A stretch of 16,285 bases of DNA from Bacillota bacterium (GCA_023393095.1 JAEWMT010000061.1:1-16285), one strand, 5' to 3'; positions 8,592 through 14,199 are shown, counted from the stretch's first letter. Notes: a model not told the origin generated them from the letters alone. Made by a program: numbers and translations.

Positions 8592-8800
8592 ATTAAAATA
8601 GATACACTTATACGAGAGTTTATCTAGACTTAAGTTGGGAACGTCACCTAACAATATGTTCCCGGAAACCCCTTCGCCAACCGAGTCGCCGGCTGCATTA
8701 ACCGACCCAGAGGGTGCCCCGGCATTAGCAATCGTCTGTAGGTTCAGGGGCGTCGGGATCACGAGACGTTATACGAATATGATTTATATGATGATAACAT
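8592..8800. other. Intergenic stretch with a GC-rich island
   Basis: From about 8635 to 8770 the DNA is markedly GC-rich against an AT-rich background. A plus-strand frame starting near 8600 stays open to a TAA near 8801 and gives a Pro/Thr/Ser-rich peptide (GTSPNNMFPETPSPTESPAA). The minus strand is also open over most of this stretch. GGGAAC and GTTCCC (around 8637 and 8660) can form a small hairpin. The look recalls the 3' end of IS605-family tnpB genes with their structured right-end RNA, but I see no recognisable catalytic part. Treated as a possible mobile-element remnant. Confidence 0.35.
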
Positions 8801-8847
8801 AAAAAAATCACAAAACCTGTTTACTTCTTCGTTAAACTTAGGTTTTG
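8801..8847 (-). terminator. Terminator-like hairpin spanning the phage integration site
   Basis: Read on the minus strand, CAAAACCT (complement of 8840-8847) and AGGTTTTG (complement of 8811-8818) pair, with extra pairing of GTTTAAC/GTAAAC inside. Seven T residues follow (complement of 8801-8807). The right arm lies inside the 22-bp repeat, so the hairpin would also have existed in the empty host site. No gene that it would terminate is clear. Confidence 0.5.
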
Positions 8848-8903
8848 CGAATAGTTAGATTTATACTCTTCTAACTATTTGTAAGTAATCAAGTTTTAAC
8901 GAA
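8828..8903. other. Nested inverted repeats around attL (possible ssDNA attP hairpin)
   Basis: Two pairs of arms are nested. TTCGTTAAACTT (8828-8839) mirrors AAGTTTTAACGAA (8891-8903) with a one-base bulge. AATAGTTAG (8850-8858) mirrors CTAACTATT (8871-8879) perfectly, with a 12-nt loop. The region between the pairs (8840-8849 and 8880-8890) is not complementary. The right-hand arms are phage DNA and form an inverted, imperfect second copy of the attachment site. In CTX phages a similar fold of the single-stranded genome creates the XerCD substrate. In the circular phage the outer left arm would be only partly kept (CGTAACTT). A T7 run follows at 8906, so a terminator is the alternative. Confidence 0.5.
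8835..8856 (+). repeat. Left attachment site (attL core)
   Basis: A 22-bp sequence starting AACTTAGG and ending GAATAGTT, identical to 15041-15062 in the same orientation. Flanking bases differ on both sides (A versus T before it, A versus T after it), so identity stops exactly at these limits. Its ends AACT and AGTT are complementary, as in recombinase core sites. Confidence 0.87.
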
Positions 8904-8963
8904 TATTTTTTTATGCTACTAATGTAGTATTTTAGAACATATGACTAAATACATGAATAATTA

Positions 8964-8976
8964 TGCCAAAATGGCA
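8964..8976 (+). promoter_or_regulatory. Short palindrome next to the SSB ribosome binding site
   Basis: TGCCA-AAA-TGGCA lies directly against AAGGAGG (8976-8982). In RNA it could form a small hairpin beside the ribosome binding site. Ff gene V protein represses translation at its targets, so a translational control site is possible but unproven. Confidence 0.3.
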
Positions 8977-8993
8977 AGGAGGAATGAATTATT

Positions 8994-9278
8994 ATGCAAG
9001 GAAAATTTAAGGTTGAGTTTTTAGGATTAAACAGTTTTCAGGGAAAGAAAGACCCATCAAAAACGTATTATTCAGCAAATTTGTTACAAGGTACTGATGT
9101 TATTAAAGTATTTCTTCAAGAAAATCAAGAAATTATGTTTTCTGGTTTGACAAAAATGGATGAAATTGAAGTTGAAATCAATGTTCAAATACGCGAAAAG
9201 ACATATTTAACTATATTATCTGTTATGCCTTTGGAAAATGGTAAACCTATCGAAAAGTCTGTCAAAGCTTCGGCATAG
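8994..9278 (+). CDS. Putative phage ssDNA-binding protein (gene V-like)
   Basis: 94 residues, rich in beta-prone segments with alternating hydrophobic residues (GKFKVEFLGL, DEIEVEINVQI, TYLTILSVM), no membrane segment and no signal. Size and position match gene V of Ff phages (87 residues, just upstream of the small coat genes). That protein coats the newly made single strand and holds it for assembly. Sequence similarity to known SSBs is too weak to see by eye, so the call rests on size, character and synteny. AAGGAGG (8976-8982) lies 11 nt before the ATG, a slightly long gap; a nearer ATG at 8984 leads to an early stop. In the circular phage this gene would follow the 95-residue gene across attP. 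Confidence 0.68.
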   Translation: MQGKFKVEFLGLNSFQGKKDPSKTYYSANLLQGTDVIKVFLQENQEIMFSGLTKMDEIEVEINVQIREKTYLTILSVMPLENGKPIEKSVKASA

Positions 9279-9296
9279 TTTATGATTATATTCTTG

Positions 9297-9329
9297 TCAA
9301 GAAAAATCGTGGGTTCCTATTTTTCTTGA
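9297..9329 (+). terminator. Stem-loop after the SSB gene
   Basis: TCAAGAAAAAT (9297-9307) pairs perfectly with 9319-9329 across an 11-nt loop. The T-run is inside the 3' arm rather than after it. It lies 18 bp after the SSB stop codon and may weaken read-through into the coat genes or act as a structural element of the single-stranded genome. Confidence 0.5.
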
Positions 9330-9358
9330 TAAGGGGCAAAAAATTATAATAGGGGTAT

Positions 9359-9389
9359 GGATGGTTGCATCACTCTCCTGCAACCATCC
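9359..9389 (+). repeat. 11-bp perfect stem-loop before the coat operon
   Basis: GGATGGTTGCA (9359-9369) and TGCAACCATCC (9379-9389) form a GC-richer hairpin with a 9-nt loop in an otherwise AT-rich gap of 196 bp (9279-9474). No T-run follows. It may be a processing site, a replication or packaging structure, or a terminator. Confidence 0.55.
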
Positions 9390-9474
9390 CTTAACTACTA
9401 AATTTTAAGTTTTATTTTTCTGAAGAAAAGTTTTATATGCAAACTGATTATATATATAGGAATGGAGTAATTAT

Positions 9475-9696
9475 ATGACTATTATTACAGGAAGTGTAAC
9501 AGCTATCGTTTCTGGAGTTCCAACTGGTATTCCTACTGATAATGTTCCTGTTACTGTAGTGCCAACTGATATTCCTACGGATAATGTTTCTGATAATGTT
9601 ACTGATTACACATCATTATTGATTTTAATTATATTTTTTATGGGTGTAATAGCTGGGTTAATAAGTGCATTTATTATGTGGGGGCGGATAAAATGA
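9475..9696 (+). CDS. Small single-TM phage protein with internal repeats (pVII-like position)
   Basis: 73 residues. An outside-facing Pro/Thr/Val-rich stretch is followed by one hydrophobic helix (about 46-69, LLILIIFFMGVIAGLISAFI) and a basic tail (WGRIK). The first half holds a 14-residue repeat (PTGIPTDNVPVTVV, PTDIPTDNVSDNVT). At the DNA level this is a 27-bp repeat at 9520-9546 and 9562-9588. It is the first of three tightly packed small genes, and its TGA overlaps the next ATG (ATGA). Position and membrane topology suggest a minor coat protein that caps the virion, equivalent to Ff pVII or pIX, although it is longer. No similarity is visible beyond that. Confidence 0.66.
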   Translation: MTIITGSVTAIVSGVPTGIPTDNVPVTVVPTDIPTDNVSDNVTDYTSLLILIIFFMGVIAGLISAFIMWGRIK

Positions 9697-9830
9697 CATA
9701 TGAAATAGTTGATATTGTTAAGTTGTTTGGTATTGGCTATGGAGCTGGTTTTATATTATCAGTTCTACCTCTCATAATTGGTGAAGTTATTAATTTGGTT
9801 TTTAAAACTATGAAGGGAGGAATTAATTAA
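9693..9830 (+). CDS. 45-residue single-TM phage protein (pIX-like position)
   Basis: This gene starts at the ATG that overlaps the previous stop (ATGA) and ends at a TAA that overlaps the ATG of the major coat protein (TAATG). It is almost entirely one hydrophobic helix (about 10-37) with a short acidic N-terminus and a Lys-containing tail. Ff gene IX has the same place directly before gene VIII and a similar length. Translational coupling on both sides supports it being a real gene. A role as a minor capsid tip protein is inferred from synteny. Confidence 0.72.
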   Translation: MTYEIVDIVKLFGIGYGAGFILSVLPLIIGEVINLVFKTMKGGIN

Positions 9831-9988
9831 TGGAAGCTATAACACAAGCTTTATCTACTGGACTTACAAGTTGTACTACTGATGCTATGGGTTCGATCGC
9901 TACTGCTTTGCCTGCGGCATTACCTATTATGGGTGCGGTAGCAGTAATTACTATCGGCATTAGAATTTGGCGAAAAGTTGCTCATTAA
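9830..9988 (+). CDS. Major coat protein (pVIII-like)
   Basis: 52 residues with the classic three-part layout of a filamentous phage coat subunit. An N-terminal amphipathic Ser/Thr/Ala-rich segment (ITQALSTGLTSCTTDAM) leads to a hydrophobic alpha-helix with small residues (about 25-46) and a basic C-terminus (RIWRKVAH) that would face the packaged DNA. The total equals the mature Ff coat protein (50 residues), and there is no cleavable leader. GGGAGG (9814-9819) lies 10 nt before the ATG inside the preceding gene. It is the last gene before a strong hairpin terminator, as gene VIII is in M13, fitting very high expression of the short upstream transcript. Confidence 0.85.
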   Translation: MEAITQALSTGLTSCTTDAMGSIATALPAALPIMGAVAVITIGIRIWRKVAH

Positions 9989-10003
9989 TAATATCGGTAA
10001 CAT

Positions 10004-10041
10004 AAAGGGGGTAGGCATAATAATATGTCTATCCTCTTTTT
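10004..10041 (+). terminator. Terminator between the major coat and pIII-like genes
   Basis: A 16-bp stem (10004-10019 with 10024-10039), continuous if three G-U pairs are counted, a 4-nt loop ATAA and a T-run at 10037-10041. It lies 15 bp after the coat stop codon. M13 has its central terminator in exactly this place, which limits downstream expression relative to the coat gene. Confidence 0.86.
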
Positions 10042-10062
10042 ACAGTTTATAAGGGGGTATTT

Positions 10063-11433
10063 ATGATAAAAAAAATATTAGCTGTAAATCTTATAGTATT
10101 GATAATGTTTACATCATGTTTTACTGATTATAAAAAAGCACAGGCAAGTGAGTTATTAATACCATTAGCACCGGGAGCGGCAATTACAGTTGGTGAAGCT
10201 GTAGCATGGTTGTTAGGTGCTGTTGGCTTATGTGCGGCATCTGATGCGGTATATCAAAATATAGATAGTATAAAAGCATGGGGAAATGAGCAGAAAGATA
10301 AATTTGTTGGATTTTGTACTACTCATGGTATTACTGCGGATAATGCTATGAATTGGCTGACGGATGTGTGTGAGGGTACATTAAATAAAGCATCTGGAGT
10401 ATGGGATACGTTCAAGTCATGGGCGGCAAGCTTGTACCCTAGTTCTATAAATTATACAGATTATGGTTTTAGTTCAGAGGGTGTAGATATAATGGATATA
10501 GATAAAATAGATTATACCAATGATATTTATAATGATTACTATGATTTAGCAAATTTGAGATTTAAGGATTATTTAGGTTATTTAAGTAAGATAGGTGTAA
10601 AAGCAATATGGATGCCTTGGAATATAAATGGTGTTGAATACAGTGCACTTATATTTTATTCGTCAAATTATTTTGAAATTGAAACATCAGCTTATTATTG
10701 GAATCATTCGTATGAATTGACAGAAGGTATCCAATATTTCAAGTATACGTCAATATTGGGTGATATTGATAGTTTAGTATGTCCAGAAGTACCAAAAACA
10801 CATATGACATATAATGAAATACAAGAATATATATCTCCTGTAATTGATTTCACGAATATAGGTGGAATATCAGATATATATGATCGTGATGGTAACTTAG
10901 GTAATTATGATTTGGTTGGACGTGTTGGTAACGGTACTATTGCAGATGATAAAGTTTCCTTGGATTGGCAATCAGTGAAGGATGATGCAGATACTCTTAA
11001 AGGTACACTAGAGAAGGTGCGTAGTGGGGAACTTGCTCTTGAAGACTCGTTAGCTGATGTTGGAGTTATTGGATTAGATAGAGTAACGGATAAGGCTATA
11101 GATAGTGATAAGGATATTACAAATGATATACCGATTGAGCAAGTTACAACATCAGGAGAGATAAATGATTATAAGCTAAATCTTACGGATTTATTTCCGT
11201 TTTGTTTGCCTTTTGATTTAGTAGATTTTATAAAGGTGCTTAGAGCAGAACCAGAGTCTCCAAAGTTTACATGGAAATTTGCATATCCGACTATAAATGG
11301 CATGAAAACAGCAGATCTTAACGTTGACCTTGCTCAATGGAATACGGTAGCTTTAATATTTCGCAGAATGGAGCTTTTAGCATTTATTATAGGATTAATA
11401 TTAATTACTAGGTCTAAAATGATAAGGGGGTAA
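10063..11433 (+). CDS. pIII-like adsorption / minor coat protein
   Basis: 456 residues, by far the largest structural protein of the phage. An N-terminal signal (MIKKILAVNLIVLIMF) ends with either an AQA-SE cut after residue 28 or, less likely, a lipobox-like FTSC. A second hydrophobic stretch lies near 37-58. The long central part is acidic, Tyr/Asn/Asp-rich and beta-prone, as expected for an exposed receptor-binding region. A C-terminal helix (about 426-449) followed by RSKMIRG anchors it in the membrane or virion tip. Order (after coat and terminator, before the pVI-like gene), signal and C-terminal anchor all match Ff gene III. AAGGGGG (10051-10057) precedes the ATG. The receptor is unknown. 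Confidence 0.8.
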   Translation: MIKKILAVNLIVLIMFTSCFTDYKKAQASELLIPLAPGAAITVGEAVAWLLGAVGLCAASDAVYQNIDSIKAWGNEQKDKFVGFCTTHGITADNAMNWLTDVCEGTLNKASGVWDTFKSWAASLYPSSINYTDYGFSSEGVDIMDIDKIDYTNDIYNDYYDLANLRFKDYLGYLSKIGVKAIWMPWNINGVEYSALIFYSSNYFEIETSAYYWNHSYELTEGIQYFKYTSILGDIDSLVCPEVPKTHMTYNEIQEYISPVIDFTNIGGISDIYDRDGNLGNYDLVGRVGNGTIADDKVSLDWQSVKDDADTLKGTLEKVRSGELALEDSLADVGVIGLDRVTDKAIDSDKDITNDIPIEQVTTSGEINDYKLNLTDLFPFCLPFDLVDFIKVLRAEPESPKFTWKFAYPTINGMKTADLNVDLAQWNTVALIFRRMELLAFIIGLILITRSKMIRG

Positions 11434-11436
11434 AAT

Positions 11437-11673
11437 ATGGATGCATTAATGAGTATATTTAGTAAATTCGGCCAGGTATTAATGAACGTACTGCCACATA
11501 GTCCATTTCAGCAATACATATCATCATTTAGAGATATGCCATATATGTCATATCTTAATTGGTTTATTCCAGTTGGCGATATTATTACTGTATGTACAGC
11601 ATGGCTTGTAGCTATAGGGGTATTTTACTTATACAGTATAATAATGCGTTGGGTAAAAATGATTGGTGATTAA
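11437..11673 (+). CDS. pVI-like minor coat protein
   Basis: 78 residues, starting 3 nt after the previous stop codon, so translationally linked to the pIII-like gene. It has an amphipathic start (MDALMSIFSKFGQVLMNVL), an aromatic middle (PYMSYLNWFIPVG) and one strong hydrophobic helix (about 48-70) ending in RWVK. Ff pVI (112 residues) lies in the same place and joins pIII at the end of the virion that leaves the cell last. The role is inferred from position and membrane topology. Confidence 0.75.
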   Translation: MDALMSIFSKFGQVLMNVLPHSPFQQYISSFRDMPYMSYLNWFIPVGDIITVCTAWLVAIGVFYLYSIIMRWVKMIGD

Positions 11674-11689
11674 TAAGGGGGATTCGATA

Positions 11690-12301
11690 ATGATATATTT
11701 ATATACTGGTACACCGGGGAGTGGTAAATCATTGCATACGGCTAGGAACATAAAATTTTTATTATTTCGAAAAAAGCCAGTTATATGTAATTTCCCGATT
11801 AATCTTAAATATGTAAAAAATCCTAAATATTATAACTATATAGAGACTGAAAAATTAAGTCCAGAGTATCTTAAGGAATTTAGTCGTAATTATTTTAAAG
11901 ATAAAAAAGTAAAAGAGGGTGAAATTACACTTATAATTGATGAATCTCAAATGATATTTAATGCCAGGGAATGGGGTAAAAATAATCGGGCAGAATGGAA
12001 TAAATTTATGCAAGTACATAGACATTTTGGATATGATATTATATTAGTATGTCAGTTTGATACTATGATAGATAAACAAATAAGGTGTTTGGTAGAGTAT
12101 GAATATGTACATAGAAAAGTATCAAATTATGGATGGAAAGGTATATTTTTAAGTGTAGTCTTATTGTCACCGCATTTAGTTATGCAAAAAAAGGTATGGT
12201 ATCCTATGAAGGAAAAAGTTAGTGCAGATTATTTTAGGGCAAGTAAAAAATATTATCGTCTATATGACACTTATATGGTTTTTGATGTAAAGAAAGAGTA
12301 A
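11690..12301 (+). CDS. Zot/pI-type assembly ATPase
   Basis: 203 residues from the ATG at 11690, which has AAGGGGG (11675-11681) at good distance; a TTG at 11663 lies inside the preceding gene and is not needed. Walker A GTPGSGKS (7-14) and Walker B LIIDES (81-86) define the Zot domain, the hallmark of inoviruses. FMQVHRHFGYDIILVCQ (106-122) is the usual region after Walker B. A single hydrophobic stretch (about 151-164) could hold it in the inner membrane with a short outside tail. The protein drives replacement of SSB by coat protein during extrusion. It is short for the family (often 300 or more residues), as expected when no outer-membrane secretin has to be contacted. The stop codon lies inside the long hairpin that follows. 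Confidence 0.93.
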   Translation: MIYLYTGTPGSGKSLHTARNIKFLLFRKKPVICNFPINLKYVKNPKYYNYIETEKLSPEYLKEFSRNYFKDKKVKEGEITLIIDESQMIFNAREWGKNNRAEWNKFMQVHRHFGYDIILVCQFDTMIDKQIRCLVEYEYVHRKVSNYGWKGIFLSVVLLSPHLVMQKKVWYPMKEKVSADYFRASKKYYRLYDTYMVFDVKKE

Positions 12302-12359
12302 ACAAAAAAACAATGGACCGGATTGCTTGCAAACGGGAAATTGTTTTTTTGTTTACTCT
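12295..12359. other. 20-bp perfect hairpin at the end of zot (terminator or packaging signal candidate)
   Basis: Bases 12295-12314 and 12340-12359 are exact complements, with a 25-nt loop that can fold further (CCG/CGG and TTGC/GCAA). The left arm contains the zot stop codon. Each arm carries a seven-base A or T run, so transcription may stop here. A stem this long and perfect in a virion of single-stranded DNA is also what a packaging signal or minus-strand start looks like. The sequence cannot decide between these. Confidence 0.7.
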
Positions 12360-12406
12360 CCTATCTTACTTCGGAAACAAAATAATTTTTATAGGGTATG
12401 TAATAA

Positions 12407-12441
12407 AAGTTGCCTAAGGCTAGTATTACCTTAGGCAACTT
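12407..12441 (+). other. CRESS-type plus-strand replication origin (stem-loop with TAGTATTAC)
   Basis: AAGTTGCCTAAGG (12407-12419) and CCTTAGGCAACTT (12429-12441) form a perfect 13-bp stem. The 9-nt loop plus the first stem base contain TAGTATTAC (12421-12429). This nonanucleotide matches the NANTATTAC consensus of CRESS-DNA viruses and is the exact form known from porcine circovirus 1. Rep enzymes of that class cut between the last T and A, here 12427/12428. The stem sits directly left of tandem iterons and about 125 bp before a CRESS-type rep gene on the same strand, the layout of circovirus origins. Confidence 0.88.
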
Positions 12442-12442
12442 C

Positions 12443-12548
12443 TGTGTCATGTGTCAAAGTGGTTTAAAGCATTGAGTTTATTAGTAAAATCGGTTGTGTC
12501 AAGGTTGTGTCATAGTGCTGTGTCAGCATAACTTCTGTGTCATGTGCC
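12443..12548 (+). repeat. TGTGTCA iterons, Rep binding sites
   Basis: Six exact copies of TGTGTCA begin at 12443, 12450, 12495, 12506, 12519 and 12536, with a degraded seventh (TGTGCC) at 12543. The first two are in tandem right beside the origin stem. A 17-bp direct repeat (12437-12453 and 12530-12546) includes iterons and frames the array. Circovirus origins also carry tandem hexamer iterons next to the right stem arm that bind Rep. The last copies sit close to the rep ribosome binding site, so Rep could also repress its own gene. Confidence 0.78.
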
Positions 12549-12564
12549 GTAGAGAGGGATGCAT

Positions 12565-13563
12565 ATGGATAAAGATACACGTTCAAGGAAATGGCAGATA
12601 ACAATCAATAATCCTGTTGAAAAGGGATTTACTCATGAACGGATTAAGGAATTATTAGAAGAATTTACATCATTGGTTTACTGGTGTATGAGTGATGAAA
12701 TTGGTGAAAACGGAACGTATCATACTCATATATATATGGCTCTTAGTAATGCTTCAAGGTTCTCTACTATTCAAAGCAAATTTGAGGGTGGGCATTTTGA
12801 AATGGCAAACGGAACAAGTCAGCAAAATAAGGATTATGTATTCAAAGAGGGTAAATGGGCAAAGGATAAAAAGAAAGATACTAATTTAGTAAATACACAT
12901 GAAGAATATGGAGAAGTACCTATTGAACGTCAAGGTGCTAGAAATGACCTACATGACTTATATGATATGATTAAACAAGGAATGAGCAATTATGAAATAA
13001 TTGAATTAGAACCAAATTATATGATGAATATAGATAAGATAGAGAGGTCGAGACAAATAGTGAGAGAAGAAAAATATAAGAACGAATTCAGAACATTGGA
13101 TGTACGATATATATACGGTTCTACTGGGGTTGGAAAAACACGAGGTATCATGGAAATGCATGGATATCAGAATATATTCAGAGTTACGGATTATCAGCAC
13201 CCATTTGATAATTATAAAGGTCAAGAAAATATAATATTCGAAGAATTTCGTTCCAGTCTGAAAATACAGGATATGCTTAACTATCTGGATGGATATCCGC
13301 TTGAATTACCTTGTAGATATGCCAATAAAATAGCGTGCTTTACTAAAGTATATATAATAACTAATATCCCTTTGGAAAATCAATATGAAGAGGTACAAAA
13401 GGCATATAAGGAAACTTGGAATGCTCTCCTACGTCGCATTAATAAGGTTATCTATATGACTGATAAACAGTCCTTTATATATAATACAGATACATATTTC
13501 AATCGTGATACTGAATTTAAAAAACTGGATGATTATGACCAGGGGGAATTTCCTTTCGAATAA
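12565..13563 (+). CDS. rep: CRESS-type replication initiator: HUH endonuclease plus SF3 helicase
   Basis: 332 residues from the ATG at 12565; the ATG at 12559 touches GAGAGGG directly, so the second is the better start. HUH nuclease motifs are complete: motif I WQITINNP (10-17), motif II HTHIY (53-57), and motif III with Tyr91 and Lys94 in NKDYVFKEG (89-96). The spacing and wording mirror circovirus Rep (FTLNN, HxQ/HxH, YxxKEG). The helicase half has Walker A GSTGVGKT (185-192), Walker B IIFEEF (223-228), motif C VYIITN (262-267) and an arginine finger in ALLRRI (287-292). It should nick the origin loop at 12427/12428, stay bound through Tyr91 and unwind the template for rolling-circle replication. 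Bacterial relatives are the pCRESS plasmid Reps. Ordinary inoviruses use pII-like or other RCR initiators without a helicase, so this is unusual. Confidence 0.94.
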   Translation: MDKDTRSRKWQITINNPVEKGFTHERIKELLEEFTSLVYWCMSDEIGENGTYHTHIYMALSNASRFSTIQSKFEGGHFEMANGTSQQNKDYVFKEGKWAKDKKKDTNLVNTHEEYGEVPIERQGARNDLHDLYDMIKQGMSNYEIIELEPNYMMNIDKIERSRQIVREEKYKNEFRTLDVRYIYGSTGVGKTRGIMEMHGYQNIFRVTDYQHPFDNYKGQENIIFEEFRSSLKIQDMLNYLDGYPLELPCRYANKIACFTKVYIITNIPLENQYEEVQKAYKETWNALLRRINKVIYMTDKQSFIYNTDTYFNRDTEFKKLDDYDQGEFPFE

Positions 13564-13623
13564 TATTGCCATAATATTACATACAAGATATAATATTGAT
13601 AAAATATTATATAGGGGTGTAAT

Positions 13624-13842
13624 ATGAATAAAAGACAAAAGAAATGGCAAAAAGAAGTAAATGAGGGAATTAATTATTATGAATTTAAGTATGATAATAC
13701 ATATGATTATTATGGTAAACTCAATAAAAGACATCATATAAAATCAACAAGAGGAAAATGGCATTATACGAATTTAATTCTTAGATGGATTGTTGGGTTG
13801 ACACTAATAGCTATAACGATAAAAAACTATTTTGGTTTATAA
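13624..13842 (+). CDS. Small basic membrane protein
   Basis: 72 residues. It has a strongly basic and Tyr-rich N-terminal two thirds (NKRQKKWQKE, then KSTRGKWHYTN) and one hydrophobic helix near the end (about 51-68). AGGGGTG (13613-13619) precedes the ATG. It lies 60 bp after rep and before a two-way terminator, so it probably shares the rep transcript. I do not recognise it. The topology (basic side inside, one C-terminal anchor) would fit a membrane-linked DNA or virion assembly factor, but that is speculation. Confidence 0.62.
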   Translation: MNKRQKKWQKEVNEGINYYEFKYDNTYDYYGKLNKRHHIKSTRGKWHYTNLILRWIVGLTLIAITIKNYFGL

Positions 13843-13848
13843 ATAATA

Positions 13849-13878
13849 AGGGCAGATTAGCTTGACCGCTACTGCCCT
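13849..13878. terminator. Bidirectional terminator between convergent genes
   Basis: AGGGCAG (13849-13855) pairs with CTGCCCT (13872-13878). TAGC/GCTA (13858-13861, 13868-13871) extends the stem across a two-base bulge, and a T-rich tail follows. It sits between the rightward small membrane protein gene and the leftward regulator gene. Confidence 0.7.
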
Positions 13879-13888
13879 CTTCTATTTT

Positions 13889-14137
13889 CTACCCAATTTT
13901 TAAGGCTGACGACTTTACCTTGGAATTATCATTTGTGAGTTTGATTTTTGGGTGTACTGTTCCATCCTCTTCTACTATTAATTCGCCATGCTTGTCCTCA
14001 AAATCTTTGATATAATTAATAGCTAAATATTCTAGCAAGTTACTACCAGAACGATTATCATTGTCTGCTAGGTAGTTTAGTTTTGCCTTAATATCTGGAT
14101 TCAAGTACGTTTTCATTAAAGATTTGTTAGTACTCAT
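13889..14137 (-). CDS. Ribbon-helix-helix (Arc/CopG-like) transcription regulator
   Basis: 82 residues. MKTYLNPDIKAKLNYLADNDNRSGSNLLEYLAINYI has the RHH layout. A short beta strand (MKTYLN) would contact DNA. The first helix is about 15-25. A turn with GS follows, then a second helix. The C-terminal 35 residues are acidic and probably flexible. Such proteins bind as dimers to short palindromes, often in phased arrays, and here TGGTACCA-type sites lie just upstream. AAGGAGA is placed 9-10 nt before the ATG on the minus strand. It is the only leftward gene of the prophage. It likely represses the rightward promoter and itself, in the manner of a lysogeny switch or a CopG copy-number control; which of the two cannot be told. 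Confidence 0.72.
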   Translation of the reverse strand: MSTNKSLMKTYLNPDIKAKLNYLADNDNRSGSNLLEYLAINYIKDFEDKHGELIVEEDGTVHPKIKLTNDNSKVKSSALKIG

Positions 14138-14170
14138 TTAAAAAAATCTCCTTATTAAGTAAAAAAACAG

Positions 14171-14199
14171 TTGACAAAGTGGTACCACTATGGTACCAT
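14171..14199 (+). promoter_or_regulatory. Rightward sigma-A-type promoter with embedded operators
   Basis: TTGACA (14171-14176), a 17-bp spacer and TACCAT (14194-14199). Two TGGTACCA operators (14180-14187, 14191-14198) lie in the spacer and on the -10, so a bound regulator would block it. It would transcribe the 35- and 95-residue genes. Confidence 0.55.

Noticed and set aside
8835..8862. Attachment core as a canonical dif site
   Set aside because: It lacks the expected central TATATA-type hexamer and the TTATGTAAACT-like arm of Firmicutes dif. Xer use remains possible but the site is not a standard dif.
11663..11689. Longer zot start at TTG 11663
   Set aside because: It would overlap the pVI-like gene, and the ATG at 11690 has a clear AAGGGGG at proper distance and begins the usual Zot N-terminus.
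12443..12548. Repeats as a CRISPR array
   Set aside because: Units are only 7 bp with irregular short gaps beside a replication origin; iterons explain them.
13572..13580. TAATATTAC, the geminivirus nonanucleotide, just after the rep stop codon
   Set aside because: It has no flanking GC-rich stem and lies in very AT-rich DNA where such a match is likely by chance. The stem-loop at 12407-12441 is the convincing origin.
13429..13737. Leftward 102-codon frame across the end of rep
   Set aside because: It overlaps two well-supported plus-strand genes; its Ile/Phe-rich product is typical of reading AT-rich coding DNA backwards.
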